Shown here: piece after piece, positions 16,354-24,905 of the stretch
How the letters are laid out: each line of letters opens with the position of its first letter
How positions within the stretch are numbered: the first letter of the stretch is position 1
From: Desulfallas thermosapovorans DSM 6562
Lineage (GTDB): Bacteria; Bacillota; Desulfotomaculia; Desulfotomaculales; Desulfallaceae
Length of the DNA stretch: 64,000 nt
Reading direction: 5' to 3'
Assembly (NCBI RefSeq): GCF_008124625.1
Contig: NZ_VNHM01000008.1
Coordinates: forward strand, 1-64,000
Notes under the pieces: model-generated
The model's database searches: none
What the model was told of the DNA's origin: nothing
The model's input: the letters and a program-made list of their open reading frames with translations, nothing else
Translations under genes and position numbers: made by a program

Positions 16354-17589
16354 TCAGGGCTTTTCATCCATTATCAGTGCATGGCTGATCAAATGGTGCA
16401 GGTGGATGACCCTGGTACCCTCCAGCTCATAGTATTTAATAATATCAGTCAGTTGGTCAAAACAGTTGTGGCACGGGCAGGCTACCAATTTACATTCGGT
16501 GGCTTTAATCTGGTCTGCCTTGAGTTTCCCTTTGGCCATTCGATAGGGGTAGATGTCTTTGCCCATGGCCAGCAGCCCGCCGCCGCCGCCACAGCAGTAA
16601 TTGAAAACTCCGTTGGGATTCATTTCCCTGAAATCCATGACAGTTTTCTTTAATACATACCGTATGGCATCGCCCAGACCTTGCTTGCGCACCGTATTAC
16701 ACGGGTCATGCAGTGTAATGGGCTCAGGGTTTTTGGTGGGGTCAACTTTGAGCAGGCCGGCCTCGAACCACTCTACATATTTTTCAATGATGCTCTTCAC
16801 GGGGTATGTATTGTCCTTGGTGAGCCATACTTTGGGACCCCATTTATTGGCGTGGGTGGCGTGTCCGCATTCAGTGACCACTAACTCTTTAACTTTAAGA
16901 CGTTTGACTTCGTCAGCGTAACGTTGGGTAATAATAGCGGATTCTTCGTCATTACCGCTAAATAAAGCATAATGGGTGGCATCCCACCATTTGCTGCTGC
17001 AGGTCCAGTTGGCACCTACATACCACATTATCTTGGCTATGCTTTGTACATCGTTGGGGTAATATTTGATTTCCCGGGGGTCCCAGAGGAATAAAAAATC
17101 CGCCCCTTCTTTATCAACGGGGATTTTAGCGTTGGGGTCACCCACTTCTTCCTGCAGTTCCTCTTCCATCCACTCCAGAGTTTCCAGGTAATCTTCCGTG
17201 GAAACTTCCATCTGGTTACCGGTTTTAATCTGCGCGTCCACCACATCCTGCAGAAATCCGGGTGCTTTCAAGCCAAAGTTGCCCCTGATCGTGCGCACCA
17301 GTGTTAACACCTCAACACCCATAGGACATTCCATGGTGCAGCGCCCGCACTGGGTGCAGGCCCAAATAAAGTCGGAATTTAACACCTCTTCCCGCATCCC
17401 CAGTACCAGCATGCGAATGAATTTCCTTGGGTCAGCATTATCATGCACTCCATTATAGGGGCAGCCCGCACTACACATACCACAGGCCAGGCAGTTGTAA
17501 AAATCATTGGGATCTTTAGTTGTGCAGGCCTTTGATATAACCTCACTTAAAAAGTTGGGATCCAACTTTTCAGCTAAGATCGCGCTCAT
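16354..17589 (-). CDS. HdrD/DsrK-like iron-sulfur reductase subunit (two 4Fe-4S clusters, CCG domains)
   Basis: A 411-residue soluble protein. Near residues 33-44 and 78-90 are two ferredoxin-type motifs, CLACGMCSAGCP and CTQCGRCTMECP. The C-terminal half carries cysteine-rich CCG-type domains, including the DPCN segment and CCGGGGGLLAMG followed by CPCHNC, which in heterodisulfide-reductase-like enzymes hold the unusual catalytic 4Fe-4S cluster. Relatives are HdrD, DsrK, HmeD and TmcB, which pass electrons from a membrane quinone or haem partner to disulfides. No membrane-bound partner is adjacent, so its donor is unknown. The upstream region contains two palindromes (GTTAATTAAC and ATAGTTTAAAACTAT) that may be regulatory. 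Confidence 0.85.
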   Translation of the reverse strand: MSAILAEKLDPNFLSEVISKACTTKDPNDFYNCLACGMCSAGCPYNGVHDNADPRKFIRMLVLGMREEVLNSDFIWACTQCGRCTMECPMGVEVLTLVRTIRGNFGLKAPGFLQDVVDAQIKTGNQMEVSTEDYLETLEWMEEELQEEVGDPNAKIPVDKEGADFLFLWDPREIKYYPNDVQSIAKIMWYVGANWTCSSKWWDATHYALFSGNDEESAIITQRYADEVKRLKVKELVVTECGHATHANKWGPKVWLTKDNTYPVKSIIEKYVEWFEAGLLKVDPTKNPEPITLHDPCNTVRKQGLGDAIRYVLKKTVMDFREMNPNGVFNYCCGGGGGLLAMGKDIYPYRMAKGKLKADQIKATECKLVACPCHNCFDQLTDIIKYYELEGTRVIHLHHLISHALIMDEKP

Positions 17590-18005
17590 TATTTTCCCCC
17601 CTGTTAAATAGTTAGTTAATTAACAATAGTTTAAAACTATATTGAAACAATGTCAATTATTCAGGCTTGCTTTTTTTACCTTTGGTTGTTATATATTATT
17701 TTTTTCATACTTTGCCCGCTGTAAGCATTGCCAGGCAGTCCTATTGCACCTTATTTTTTTTTGTCAAACTCCATTGTCCGGCGTATTTTGGCTTACGCTT
17801 ATTATTGTTCCATATAATTTAGCCTGCTTAATGTAAACGCTGTTATATTAGTCCCCAGATATGTTTTTCATAAAATTGCGGGCAGGAAAGTTAATCGTTG
17901 ACGTCCAAATTATACCTTTAAAATTATAATTGTGGCTTTAAACTCCTTTTTACACAGATATTGGGCGGGGTGATTTACAAGCATCGATGAAAGGCAGGTT
18001 ATATA
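17590..18005. other. Divergent intergenic region with palindromes
   Basis: About 415 AT-rich bases between the HdrD-like gene and the PAS kinase. It contains the perfect palindrome GTTAATTAAC (17615-17624) and the inverted repeat ATAGTTTAAAACTAT (17626-17640), both close to the HdrD-like start and plausible operator sites. No convincing gene or RNA element was seen. Confidence 0.4.
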
Positions 18006-19610
18006 ATGCCTAAGGGTAATAAACAGCTTTATTTGAATATTATTGACTTCCTCCCCGATGCCACCTTTGTGGTCAATCGTGAAGGTAAAGTGATCGCCTG
18101 GAACAGAGCCATTGAAGGGATGACGGAGGTAAAAAAAGAAGACATTGTTGGTAAGGGTGATTTTGCTTACTCGTTGCCGTTTTACGGAAAGCGAAGGCCT
18201 GCACTGGTGGATTTGATCGGCGTGTATGACGCTGAGATTGCCCGGCAGTATAATTATGTCCAAAAAAAAGGGAACACGTTATATGCTGAAATTTTTGTGC
18301 CACAGCTGTACCGGGGCCGGGGAGCCTACCTGTGGGTAACAGCCGCGCCCCTTTATGACAGTGCGGGTAGCCTGGCCGGGGCTATTGAATGTGTCCGGGA
18401 TATCACTGCAAATAAAGAACTGGAGAAGGAGTTAAACCAGCACCGCCACCGGCTGGAGGAACTGGTGGCGGAGCGCACCCGGGAACTGGCCACTGCCAAT
18501 GAACAACTCCAGAAGGAAATAAATGAGCGCAGGCGTATGGAAAAAATACTGCGGGAAAGTGAAAACAATCTCAGGGACAAGGTAAATTACCAAAAAACAC
18601 TCATTGAGAACTTAAATGAGCTTTTTTTGACTTACGATACCAGGGGAGTCATTACCTTTACCAACAATAAATGCACAGAGATTTTAGGGTATAGTGCTGA
18701 AGAACTGATTGGGCGGAGCGTACTGGAGAGTATCCCGGACCATTATAAAGAACAAATTTCTCAAGAAATTTTTCAAAAGAGATTGCAAGAGGGTACGGCC
18801 AGTAGTTACGAAACTGAAATCATACATAAAAATGGCAGTATAAGGTATTTAAAGTTGAATTCCACGCCGATAAAAATGAATGGCCGGATCACCGGGGGGA
18901 TGGTACTGGCCGAGGATATAACCGAACAAAAGCGGGTGGAACTGGAAATGGCCCGCCTTGAGCGCTTGCGCATTGTGGGGGAATTGGCCGCCACCATCGG
19001 ACATGAAGTGCGCAATCCGCTGGCTTCGGTACGGGGGTTTTTACAACTGCTAAGAGATAAAAAGGATTGTCAGAACTATAAAAGATATTATGACTTGATG
19101 ATTGAAGAACTGGACCGGGCCAATGCCATTATTACAGATTTTTTGGCCCTGGCCAAAAATAAGCGTGTTGAAAAGGAAATGCAAAATATAAATTCCCTGC
19201 TGCTTAATCATTATCCTCTACTTCAAGCGGACGGTTTAAAGGGTAACAAGCAAATCGTCCTGGAACTGGGTACGGTACCCGATTTATTGCTGGATGCCAA
19301 AGAAATGCGCCAGCTGATCATAAATTTGGTGCGTAACGGTCTGGAAGCTATGTCCGCCGGTGGCCGTATGGTCATCAGAACCACTTTGGAAAAAGGTGAG
19401 GTGGTGTTAGCAATCCAGGACGATGGCTGCGGCATTGATCCGGATGCCATGGATAAGCTGGGCACACCCTTTTTTACCACCAAAGACAACGGCACCGGAT
19501 TGGGGTTGGCGGTATGTTACAGCATAGTCGCCAGGCACAATGCCTACCTAACCGTAGATAGCGGTCCCGGGGGCACTACCTTTGCCGTGCGGTTTAAGCT
19601 GTCACACTAA
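18006..19610 (+). CDS. PAS-PAS sensor histidine kinase
   Basis: A 534-residue soluble kinase. Two PAS domains lie at about residues 8-130 (PDATFVVNREGKVIAWNRAI) and 200-310 (LTYDTRGVITFTNNKCTEIL), joined by a charged coiled coil (about 135-195). Then come the dimerisation domain with the phospho-acceptor His in IGHEVRNPLASVRGFLQLL, and an ATPase domain with LIINLVRNGLEAM, DDGCGI, PFFTTK and GTGLGLAV. No membrane helices are present, so it senses a cytoplasmic signal. This layout matches AtoS/KinE-type kinases, and in spore formers such orphan kinases often feed the Spo0 phosphorelay. No response regulator is adjacent, consistent with an orphan. AGGCAGG precedes the ATG. Confidence 0.9.
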   Translation: MPKGNKQLYLNIIDFLPDATFVVNREGKVIAWNRAIEGMTEVKKEDIVGKGDFAYSLPFYGKRRPALVDLIGVYDAEIARQYNYVQKKGNTLYAEIFVPQLYRGRGAYLWVTAAPLYDSAGSLAGAIECVRDITANKELEKELNQHRHRLEELVAERTRELATANEQLQKEINERRRMEKILRESENNLRDKVNYQKTLIENLNELFLTYDTRGVITFTNNKCTEILGYSAEELIGRSVLESIPDHYKEQISQEIFQKRLQEGTASSYETEIIHKNGSIRYLKLNSTPIKMNGRITGGMVLAEDITEQKRVELEMARLERLRIVGELAATIGHEVRNPLASVRGFLQLLRDKKDCQNYKRYYDLMIEELDRANAIITDFLALAKNKRVEKEMQNINSLLLNHYPLLQADGLKGNKQIVLELGTVPDLLLDAKEMRQLIINLVRNGLEAMSAGGRMVIRTTLEKGEVVLAIQDDGCGIDPDAMDKLGTPFFTTKDNGTGLGLAVCYSIVARHNAYLTVDSGPGGTTFAVRFKLSH

Positions 19611-19672
19611 GACGGCAGCAGGATAAAGGTATAGATTCTATTAACTTTAAAGCCAAATTGTCAGAAAAACGG

Positions 19673-19701
19673 TTGACAAATCCCAGCAAACCCTTTAGCA
19701 T
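19673..19701 (+). promoter_or_regulatory. Sigma-A-type promoter upstream of fmdE-like gene
   Basis: TTGACA (19673-19678), a 17-base spacer, then TAGCAT (19696-19701). The predicted start is near 19708, giving a leader of about 180 bases before the coding region. Confidence 0.6.
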
Positions 19702-19710
19702 AAAAATTGT

Positions 19711-19845
19711 AAATAACCAGCTGGAAGCTGGTTGGCTTGTGCGGAACAAGGTATGTAATTATGTCCCTAGTTGTATTTACTGTGTAAAAATAAGGCCACG
19801 AAGGTTTTTCCCGCAGGTGGGAGAGTCTTTGTGGCCTTTTTGTTG
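19711..19845 (+). promoter_or_regulatory. Structured 5' leader ending in a terminator-like hairpin
   Basis: The predicted transcript begins with a small hairpin (AACCAGC/GCTGGTT, 19715-19733). It later forms a long stem, AAGGCCACGAAG (19792-19803) with CTTTGTGGCCTT (19827-19838, one mismatch), capped by TCCC...GGGA and followed by TTTTTG. The gene starts about 45 bases further on. Promoter, folded leader, terminator and gene in that order suggest attenuation or a riboswitch. It was compared from memory with the molybdenum-cofactor, NiCo and other known classes without a convincing match. Confidence 0.5.
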
Positions 19846-19887
19846 TAATGAACCGGTGTAAATATATTAATAATGAGGTGTATAACT

Positions 19888-20499
19888 ATGTGTATGGAAA
19901 AGACTCCCTGGGAAAAGGCCATTGAGTTTCACGGGCATGTTTGCCCCGGCCTGGCCATCGGTTACCGGGTATCGGAAATAGCACTGAAACACTTGGAGGA
20001 AATGCGTTCGCCGGATGAGGAACTGCTGGCCATTGTGGAAAATGACGCTTGCGGCGTGGACGCCGTGATGGTGATGACGGGGTGTACCCTGGGCAAAGGC
20101 AACTTGATTTATCGCGACCGGGGCAAGCAGGTATATGTCTTTGGCAGCCGTAACGCCAACAGGGCGCTGCGCATATCGGTGGACGGGGCTGTCATGCACC
20201 GCCCCAATCCCGAAATGGCCCAGCTGCGCAGCAAAGTATTCGGCGGCACGGCCACCGAGGAGGAAAAGGCTAAATTCAAGGCGGCCCAGGGGCGGCGGGT
20301 GGAGCAAATACTGCACATGCCCGAGGAGGAGTTCTGTAAAGTGGAGCAGATTGACTTCCAATTTCCCTCCAAGGCTCGTCTTTTCCCATCGGTGCAGTGC
20401 TCCCGCTGCGGAGAATATGTGATGGAACCCCGGGCCAGAGTGCGTGACGGTGCCTTTGTATGCCTGGATTGTTTCGAAGATTATACCAGGGGCTGGTAA
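19888..20499 (+). CDS. FmdE-like protein with C-terminal zinc finger
   Basis: A 203-residue protein. The N-terminal domain has the FmdE signature FHGHVCPGLAIGYR and later ENDACGVDAVMVMTGCTLGKGNL, whose His and Cys residues bind metal. The last about 35 residues hold a Cys4 finger (CSRCGEY ... CLDCF). The family is named for subunit E of molybdenum formylmethanofuran dehydrogenase, but most bacterial members are stand-alone with unproven roles, usually linked to molybdenum or other metal-dependent enzymes. The ATG chosen follows GAGGTG by seven bases; an earlier in-frame ATG lies before that site. The stop is one base from the next ATG, so the two genes are one unit, downstream of a possible regulatory leader. 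Confidence 0.85.
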   Translation: MCMEKTPWEKAIEFHGHVCPGLAIGYRVSEIALKHLEEMRSPDEELLAIVENDACGVDAVMVMTGCTLGKGNLIYRDRGKQVYVFGSRNANRALRISVDGAVMHRPNPEMAQLRSKVFGGTATEEEKAKFKAAQGRRVEQILHMPEEEFCKVEQIDFQFPSKARLFPSVQCSRCGEYVMEPRARVRDGAFVCLDCFEDYTRGW

Positions 20500-20500
20500 T

Positions 20501-20932
20501 ATGCAGCTGCAGCCCATCGGCGTGATTCACACCCCTTACAAAAAATCAGGCGAAGCTCCCAGGCAAGGACGTTATTCCCGGGATAAATGCGTTATGGAGA
20601 TATTTAGTGCATATACCCCGGGGCTAAAGGATATTACCGAAGCTTCGCACCTTATAGTGTTGTACTGGTGCAGCCAGGCCAACCGGGAAAAGCTGCAAAC
20701 CAAAACACCTTATAGCGACGTAATCAGAGGGGTGTTTGCCTGCCGGTCACCGTCCCGGCCCAACCCCATCGCTTTCTGTGTCGCGGAACTTGTGTCCGTT
20801 GAGGGCAACAAACTCACCGTGCGGGGGCTGGATGCCCTGGACGGCAGCCCGCTGCTGGATATCAAGCCCTATTCGCCGGGCATTGATGCGTTGCCCGAGG
20901 CCAGGCTGAACTGGTTGGATAACAAGAGCTAG
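20501..20932 (+). CDS. trmO: TrmO/TsaA-like tRNA methyltransferase
   Basis: A 143-residue protein of the TsaA (YaeB) family. It begins LQPIGVIHTPYKK and carries the SAM-site motif CRSPSRPNPIAFCVAEL and the closing DIKPYSPGID. The E. coli homologue TrmO methylates N6 of the t6A base at position 37 of threonine tRNAs. Many anaerobes hold short TsaA paralogues near FmdE-like or metal genes whose substrate is not established, so the role here could differ. It starts one base after the fmdE-like stop and is followed by a terminator-like hairpin. Confidence 0.85.
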   Translation: MQLQPIGVIHTPYKKSGEAPRQGRYSRDKCVMEIFSAYTPGLKDITEASHLIVLYWCSQANREKLQTKTPYSDVIRGVFACRSPSRPNPIAFCVAELVSVEGNKLTVRGLDALDGSPLLDIKPYSPGIDALPEARLNWLDNKS

Positions 20933-20942
20933 TATTTTTATG

Positions 20943-20992
20943 CCATGAAGGTGTCTCCCGGAAATGGGGGCTTTCATGGTAATTTATTTTTT
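20943..20992 (+). terminator. Hairpin with T-run after trmO
   Basis: CCATGAA (20943-20949) pairs with TTCATGG (20973-20979), an inner CTCCC/GGGGG stem extends it, and AATTTATTTTTT follows. It may end the fmdE-trmO transcript or attenuate read-through into the transporter genes 30 bases on. Confidence 0.55.
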
Positions 20993-21022
20993 GCTCTGGA
21001 TTAAATAAAGGAGAGTCGCGGT

Positions 21023-22609
21023 ATGACAAAAAGTGTGGGCCGCCTGTTATTGATGGTATGCACAGGGCTGCTGGCGGTAATTTTGCTGGCCGGTTGCGGG
21101 GAGGGACAAAGGAATAATGGATCCTCCGCGGGTGCACCGGACATTTATACCATTGCCGACACCACCGGTGATTGGGGTTTTCCCAGCCCTTACGGGCATC
21201 ATCCCCGGGGACCCGGGATTTTGCGTATGAGCATGATCTTCGATACCCTGGTTTGGAAGGATGCCGCCGGTTTTGTACCTGCCCTGGCGGAGGACTGGAG
21301 TTATGACGAAGCCGGCTTGACTTACACCTTTAACCTGCGCAGGGATGTAACCTGGCATGACGGCCAGCCCTTCACCGCCGGGGATGTGGTGTTTACCTTT
21401 GATTACGTGGGCAAATATCCCTATTCAATGGTGGATACCACAATGGTGGCTCAGGTGGAAGCCATTGATGATTATACCGTACAGGTCAAGCTGCATGAAC
21501 CCTATGCGCCCTTTTTGGAGTACACTGCGGGAACATTGCCCATATTACCCAAACACATCTGGGAAAACGTGGATAACCCCGAGACATACCGGGAAAGCGA
21601 TGCCCTGGTGGGCACGGGTCCCTTTAAACTGGTGGACTACAACAAGGAACACGGCACCTATTTGTATGCGGCCAATGAAAATTATTACGGCGGCCGGCCA
21701 CTGGTGCGGCAAATTCGCTATGTCAAGGTAAGCCAGGAGATGGCCCACTCAGCCCTGCAAAAGGGTGAGGTAAACGCGGCCGAGGTACCGCCGGAAGTGG
21801 TGGAAGGCTTGCAAAAGGACGGTATTACCGTCACCAGCGGGCCGCACTTTTGGAACACCAAGCTAATGATTAATCACACCATGGAACCCTTCTCCCATAA
21901 AGAATTTCGCCAGGCGCTGGCTTACGCCATTGACCGGGAGGAACTGGCCCGGGTGGTGGGACGGGGGCACGCGGTGGCGGCCAGTCCCGGCATGCTGCCT
22001 CCGGACAGCGACTGGCACAATCCGGATGTACAGCAATACCGGCATGACCCGGTCAAAGCTGCGGCACTTTTAAAGGGCTTGGGCTACACGCAACAGGATG
22101 GTTATTTTCAAAAGGACGGCCGGCCGCTGGTATTGGAAATGCTGGTTTCCCAGGAGTATACCCGGGATGGAGAAATCATTGCCGCCCAGCTGGATAAGGC
22201 GGGTATTAAAGTGGAACTGCGAAGCCTGGAAGCAAAGACCCTGGACAGCAGGGTGCAGCAGTGGGACTTTGAACTGGCTTTCAGCGGGCATGGCGGTTTG
22301 GGCAGCGACCCAGTGGTTTTAAACAATATGATCCTCGGTAAAAGTTTTAACAGTGCCAGGTATGCCGCCAGTATGAAGTTGAACGGGCTGCTGGCCGCCC
22401 AGTTAAAGGAAACCGACCCCGCAGCCAGAAAACAGCTGGTGCAGGAGGCCCAGGCGGTGTATGCCGGTGAATTGCCCGCCCTGAGCCTGTATTATCCCAC
22501 CTGGTATTGGGGGCACGACGGCAGTATTGATTTGTATTACACCAAGGGTGGTGTTGCTTCCGGCGTGCCGCAACCGCTGAACAAGCTGTGCTTTGTTGAG
22601 TCAAACTAA
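21023..22609 (+). CDS. Peptide/nickel-type ABC importer, substrate-binding lipoprotein (family 5)
   Basis: A 528-residue extracellular solute-binding protein. Residues 1-26 are a lipoprotein signal with lipobox LLAGC, so the mature protein is anchored to the outer membrane leaflet by Cys25. The body has the family-5 pattern: DTLVWKDAAGFVPALAEDW, TYTFNLRRDVTWHDGQPFTAGDVVF, GTGPFKLVDY, and the HKEFRQALAYAIDREEL stretch. Family members bind di- or oligopeptides, nickel or metal-ligand complexes; nothing here fixes the ligand. GGAGAG precedes the ATG. The permease and ATPase genes follow in order, so this is a complete importer. Confidence 0.9.
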   Translation: MTKSVGRLLLMVCTGLLAVILLAGCGEGQRNNGSSAGAPDIYTIADTTGDWGFPSPYGHHPRGPGILRMSMIFDTLVWKDAAGFVPALAEDWSYDEAGLTYTFNLRRDVTWHDGQPFTAGDVVFTFDYVGKYPYSMVDTTMVAQVEAIDDYTVQVKLHEPYAPFLEYTAGTLPILPKHIWENVDNPETYRESDALVGTGPFKLVDYNKEHGTYLYAANENYYGGRPLVRQIRYVKVSQEMAHSALQKGEVNAAEVPPEVVEGLQKDGITVTSGPHFWNTKLMINHTMEPFSHKEFRQALAYAIDREELARVVGRGHAVAASPGMLPPDSDWHNPDVQQYRHDPVKAAALLKGLGYTQQDGYFQKDGRPLVLEMLVSQEYTRDGEIIAAQLDKAGIKVELRSLEAKTLDSRVQQWDFELAFSGHGGLGSDPVVLNNMILGKSFNSARYAASMKLNGLLAAQLKETDPAARKQLVQEAQAVYAGELPALSLYYPTWYWGHDGSIDLYYTKGGVASGVPQPLNKLCFVESN

Positions 22610-22620
22610 ACTTGGCCCGT

Positions 22621-22655
22621 GAACATTGTTCTTTTATTTAAATAAATAAATGTTC
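22621..22655 (+). terminator. Intercistronic AT-rich stem-loop
   Basis: GAACATT (22621-22627) pairs with AATGTTC (22649-22655) around an AT-rich centre. It lies between binding-protein and permease genes, where such structures often lower downstream expression and protect the upstream message. Confidence 0.35.
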
Positions 22656-22782
22656 TCATGCCTTAAGCTTATTTCCATAAATCGGATTAAATACGCTTGG
22701 GTATAAAATTTAATCAGTGGTAGGTAACTAAATTTGAATTGTCGGGTTTACCGTAATCTAACCCCGGAGGTGATTTGGTGTT

Positions 22783-23757
22783 ATGAAGGGTAAAACATTG
22801 CTGTTTACAAATTATTTCATAGCCCTTTTTATAATACTAAGCCTTAATTTTGCGCTGCCCCGTTTACTTCCGGGGGATCCCCTGACCGCCATTTACGGGG
22901 CGGACGTTCATGTGCAAATGACTGGTGAACTTAAAGCCCGCCTGGAGGAGAGGCTGGCCCTCAATGAATCGATGGGTGAGCAGTTTGTGCAATATATGAC
23001 AGGTCTGGCCACGGGCGATTTGGGTTACTCCTTTTACCACAACGCCCCGGTGCTTGACGTGGTTATGGGTTCATTGCCCTGGACTCTGCTTCTGGCGGGC
23101 AGCGCTTTATTTCTTTCCACTTTGTTGGGTATTGTGCTGGGCATCGAGTCGGGTTGGAGCAGAGGCAGCGGTAAAGATGTGGCCCTGCTTTCGGGGGTCA
23201 TGTTATTGAACGGTTTGCCCGATTTCTTTATTGGTATTTTGCTGCTGTTGTTTTTTGGTGTTCTGCTGGGGCTTTTCCCTTTGTCTGGCGCCGTTACGCC
23301 CTATGCCGGTCTGGCCGGAACAGCCCTGATACTGGACGTGCTGCGTCACCTGGCGCTACCCCTGGCGGCCCTGACCATATCCGGCATTTCCGGTGCTTAT
23401 CTGTTGACCAGAAACACCATGGTCACCGTGCTGAAGGCCCCCTTTATATTAACAGCCAAAGCCAAGGGGTTAAGCCCCCGGGTGGTACGCTACCGGCATG
23501 CCGGGCGCAATGCCATGCTGCCCGTGGTTACCCGCACCGGTGTAAGGGTGGGCCGCCTGGCCACCGGGGTACTGTTCGTGGAAACCGTGTTTGCTTATCC
23601 CGGCCTGGGGCACCTGCTCTACAACGCCCTGTTGACCAGGGACTACCCGGTACTGCAGGGTATTTTCCTGGTGGTGACGGTATCGGTACTGGCCGTTAGT
23701 TTTATTACCGATATGCTGTACATTAAAATAGACCCGCGGGTGGCAGCCGCGGGGTAG
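22783..23757 (+). CDS. ABC importer permease, DppB/NikB type
   Basis: A 324-residue membrane protein with about six helices (first at about residues 8-28) and the DppB-type periplasmic loop LPRLLPGDPL. The cytoplasmic EAA-like coupling segment reads AKAKGLSPRVVRYRHAGRNAMLPVVTRTG, where it contacts the ATPase. Paired with the second permease it forms the translocation channel. GGAGG lies 12 bases before the ATG. The gene lies 173 bases after the binding-protein gene, with an AT-rich hairpin between. A tandem repeat follows the stop. Confidence 0.9.
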   Translation: MKGKTLLFTNYFIALFIILSLNFALPRLLPGDPLTAIYGADVHVQMTGELKARLEERLALNESMGEQFVQYMTGLATGDLGYSFYHNAPVLDVVMGSLPWTLLLAGSALFLSTLLGIVLGIESGWSRGSGKDVALLSGVMLLNGLPDFFIGILLLLFFGVLLGLFPLSGAVTPYAGLAGTALILDVLRHLALPLAALTISGISGAYLLTRNTMVTVLKAPFILTAKAKGLSPRVVRYRHAGRNAMLPVVTRTGVRVGRLATGVLFVETVFAYPGLGHLLYNALLTRDYPVLQGIFLVVTVSVLAVSFITDMLYIKIDPRVAAAG

Positions 23758-23887
23758 GAAACAGGGACGTTTGGTTTTTCTTGCCTGTGGTACCCGGCTC
23801 TGCCGAAATAGATGCTCAAGAAGAAGGCCATGGGGACGTTACGTTTTTCCTGCCGGCGGTGCCCGGTTCCACAGAAATGGGCACTTA
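23757..23887 (+). repeat. Two-copy degenerate tandem repeat, about 62-69 bp unit
   Basis: Copy one (23757-23818) and copy two (23826-23887) share the order ACAGGGACGTT / ATGGGGACGTT, a TTTTTCTTGCC / TTTTTCCTGCC block, GGTACCCGG / GGTGCCCGG, and CCGAAATAGATG / CAGAAATGGGCA. The GGGGACGTT part is reminiscent of dispersed family A. It lies between the two permease genes. Confidence 0.5.
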
Positions 23888-23971
23888 TATTTCCCCTGGG
23901 GAAGGGTTCAATTATTAAATAAGTTTTTTAGATTTAAATTAGCCTGTAATTAAATAAGGGAACGGTGAACC

Positions 23972-24811
23972 ATGCACATTAATTATGTTCAGCAGGTTAA
24001 ACAAAATCGTATTGCCCGGGTTGGTACCGGGCTTTTGGGCCTGATCATACTTGTGGCGCTGGTGGGGCCTGTGCTGGTGCCCCACTCCCCGGTGGAACAT
24101 TCCGTGGATGTGCTGCTGCCCCCCGGAGACGGGCACTGGCTGGGCACCAATGATGTGGGCCAGGATATCTTCAGCCGCCTGGTGTGGGGTGCCCGGACCT
24201 CCCTGGTGGTGGCGGTGGGTGTGGCTGTGCTGAGCATGCTGCTTGGTATAATGGTGGGGGCCGGCGCGGCCCTGGCCGGGGGCTGGGTGGATAACCTGCT
24301 GATGCGGTTCACCGATGCGCTGTTAACTATTCCGCCGGTGCTGGTGATCATTTTGGTGGCTGCTTACTTGCAGCCCGGCCTGCCGTTACTGGTATTAACC
24401 CTGGCCTTAATCGGCTGGCCCGTGGGGGCTAGGGTAATCAGGGCCCAGACACTGACCTTGAAGCAAAGAACCCACGTTTACGCCGCCCGCACCTTTGGGG
24501 CCGGGCAGTGGCAGGCGTTCTACAAACATGTTTTACCTGACTTGACGCCGGTAATTACGGTGGGGCTGGTGCAGAATGCCCGGCGGGCGGTGGTCACCGA
24601 GGCCGGGTTGGCCTTTTTGGGTATTACTGATCCGGGCACCGTCAGCTGGGGAATGATGATCCAGCATGCATTGAAATTCAGTTACCTGGATGTCTGGCAA
24701 TGGTGGCTGCTGCCCGCCGGGGCAGCCCTGGCCCTGACTGTGCTGGCCTTTTCCTATCTTGGCTATGCCCTGGAGGAAATTGTCGACCCCAGGCTGCGGC
24801 CCGGGGTATGA
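23972..24811 (+). CDS. ABC importer permease, DppC/NikC type
   Basis: A 279-residue membrane protein with an N-terminal cytoplasmic stub, first helix at about residues 20-40, the DppC marker HWLGTNDVGQDIFSRLVWGA, and the coupling loop TFGAGQWQAFYKHVLPDLTPV. It ends with EEIVDPRLRPGV, a standard DppC tail. It forms the channel heterodimer with the preceding permease. The 214-base gap before it contains a tandem repeat but no promoter that stands out, so it is probably in the same operon. Confidence 0.9.
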   Translation: MHINYVQQVKQNRIARVGTGLLGLIILVALVGPVLVPHSPVEHSVDVLLPPGDGHWLGTNDVGQDIFSRLVWGARTSLVVAVGVAVLSMLLGIMVGAGAALAGGWVDNLLMRFTDALLTIPPVLVIILVAAYLQPGLPLLVLTLALIGWPVGARVIRAQTLTLKQRTHVYAARTFGAGQWQAFYKHVLPDLTPVITVGLVQNARRAVVTEAGLAFLGITDPGTVSWGMMIQHALKFSYLDVWQWWLLPAGAALALTVLAFSYLGYALEEIVDPRLRPGV

Positions 24812-24905
24812 TTTTCGGCTGTGGCAAGCTTAACGTTCACAGTGGATGATTATAAAAGTTTGTGTTTTTTAACCTGTGCAAGTTTAACTGAAAGGAGGCC
24901 CCGGT

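Noticed and set aside
17642-17836. 64-codon plus-strand frame
   Set aside because: AT-rich, no ribosome site, low-complexity hydrophobic product; treated as intergenic.
19711-19845. Molybdenum-cofactor riboswitch
   Set aside because: The CCGCAGGTGGG segment is only superficially similar to the conserved core; the required helices could not be drawn.
23757-23887. Possible CRISPR array
   Set aside because: Only two degenerate units, no conserved repeat/spacer pattern and no cas genes.
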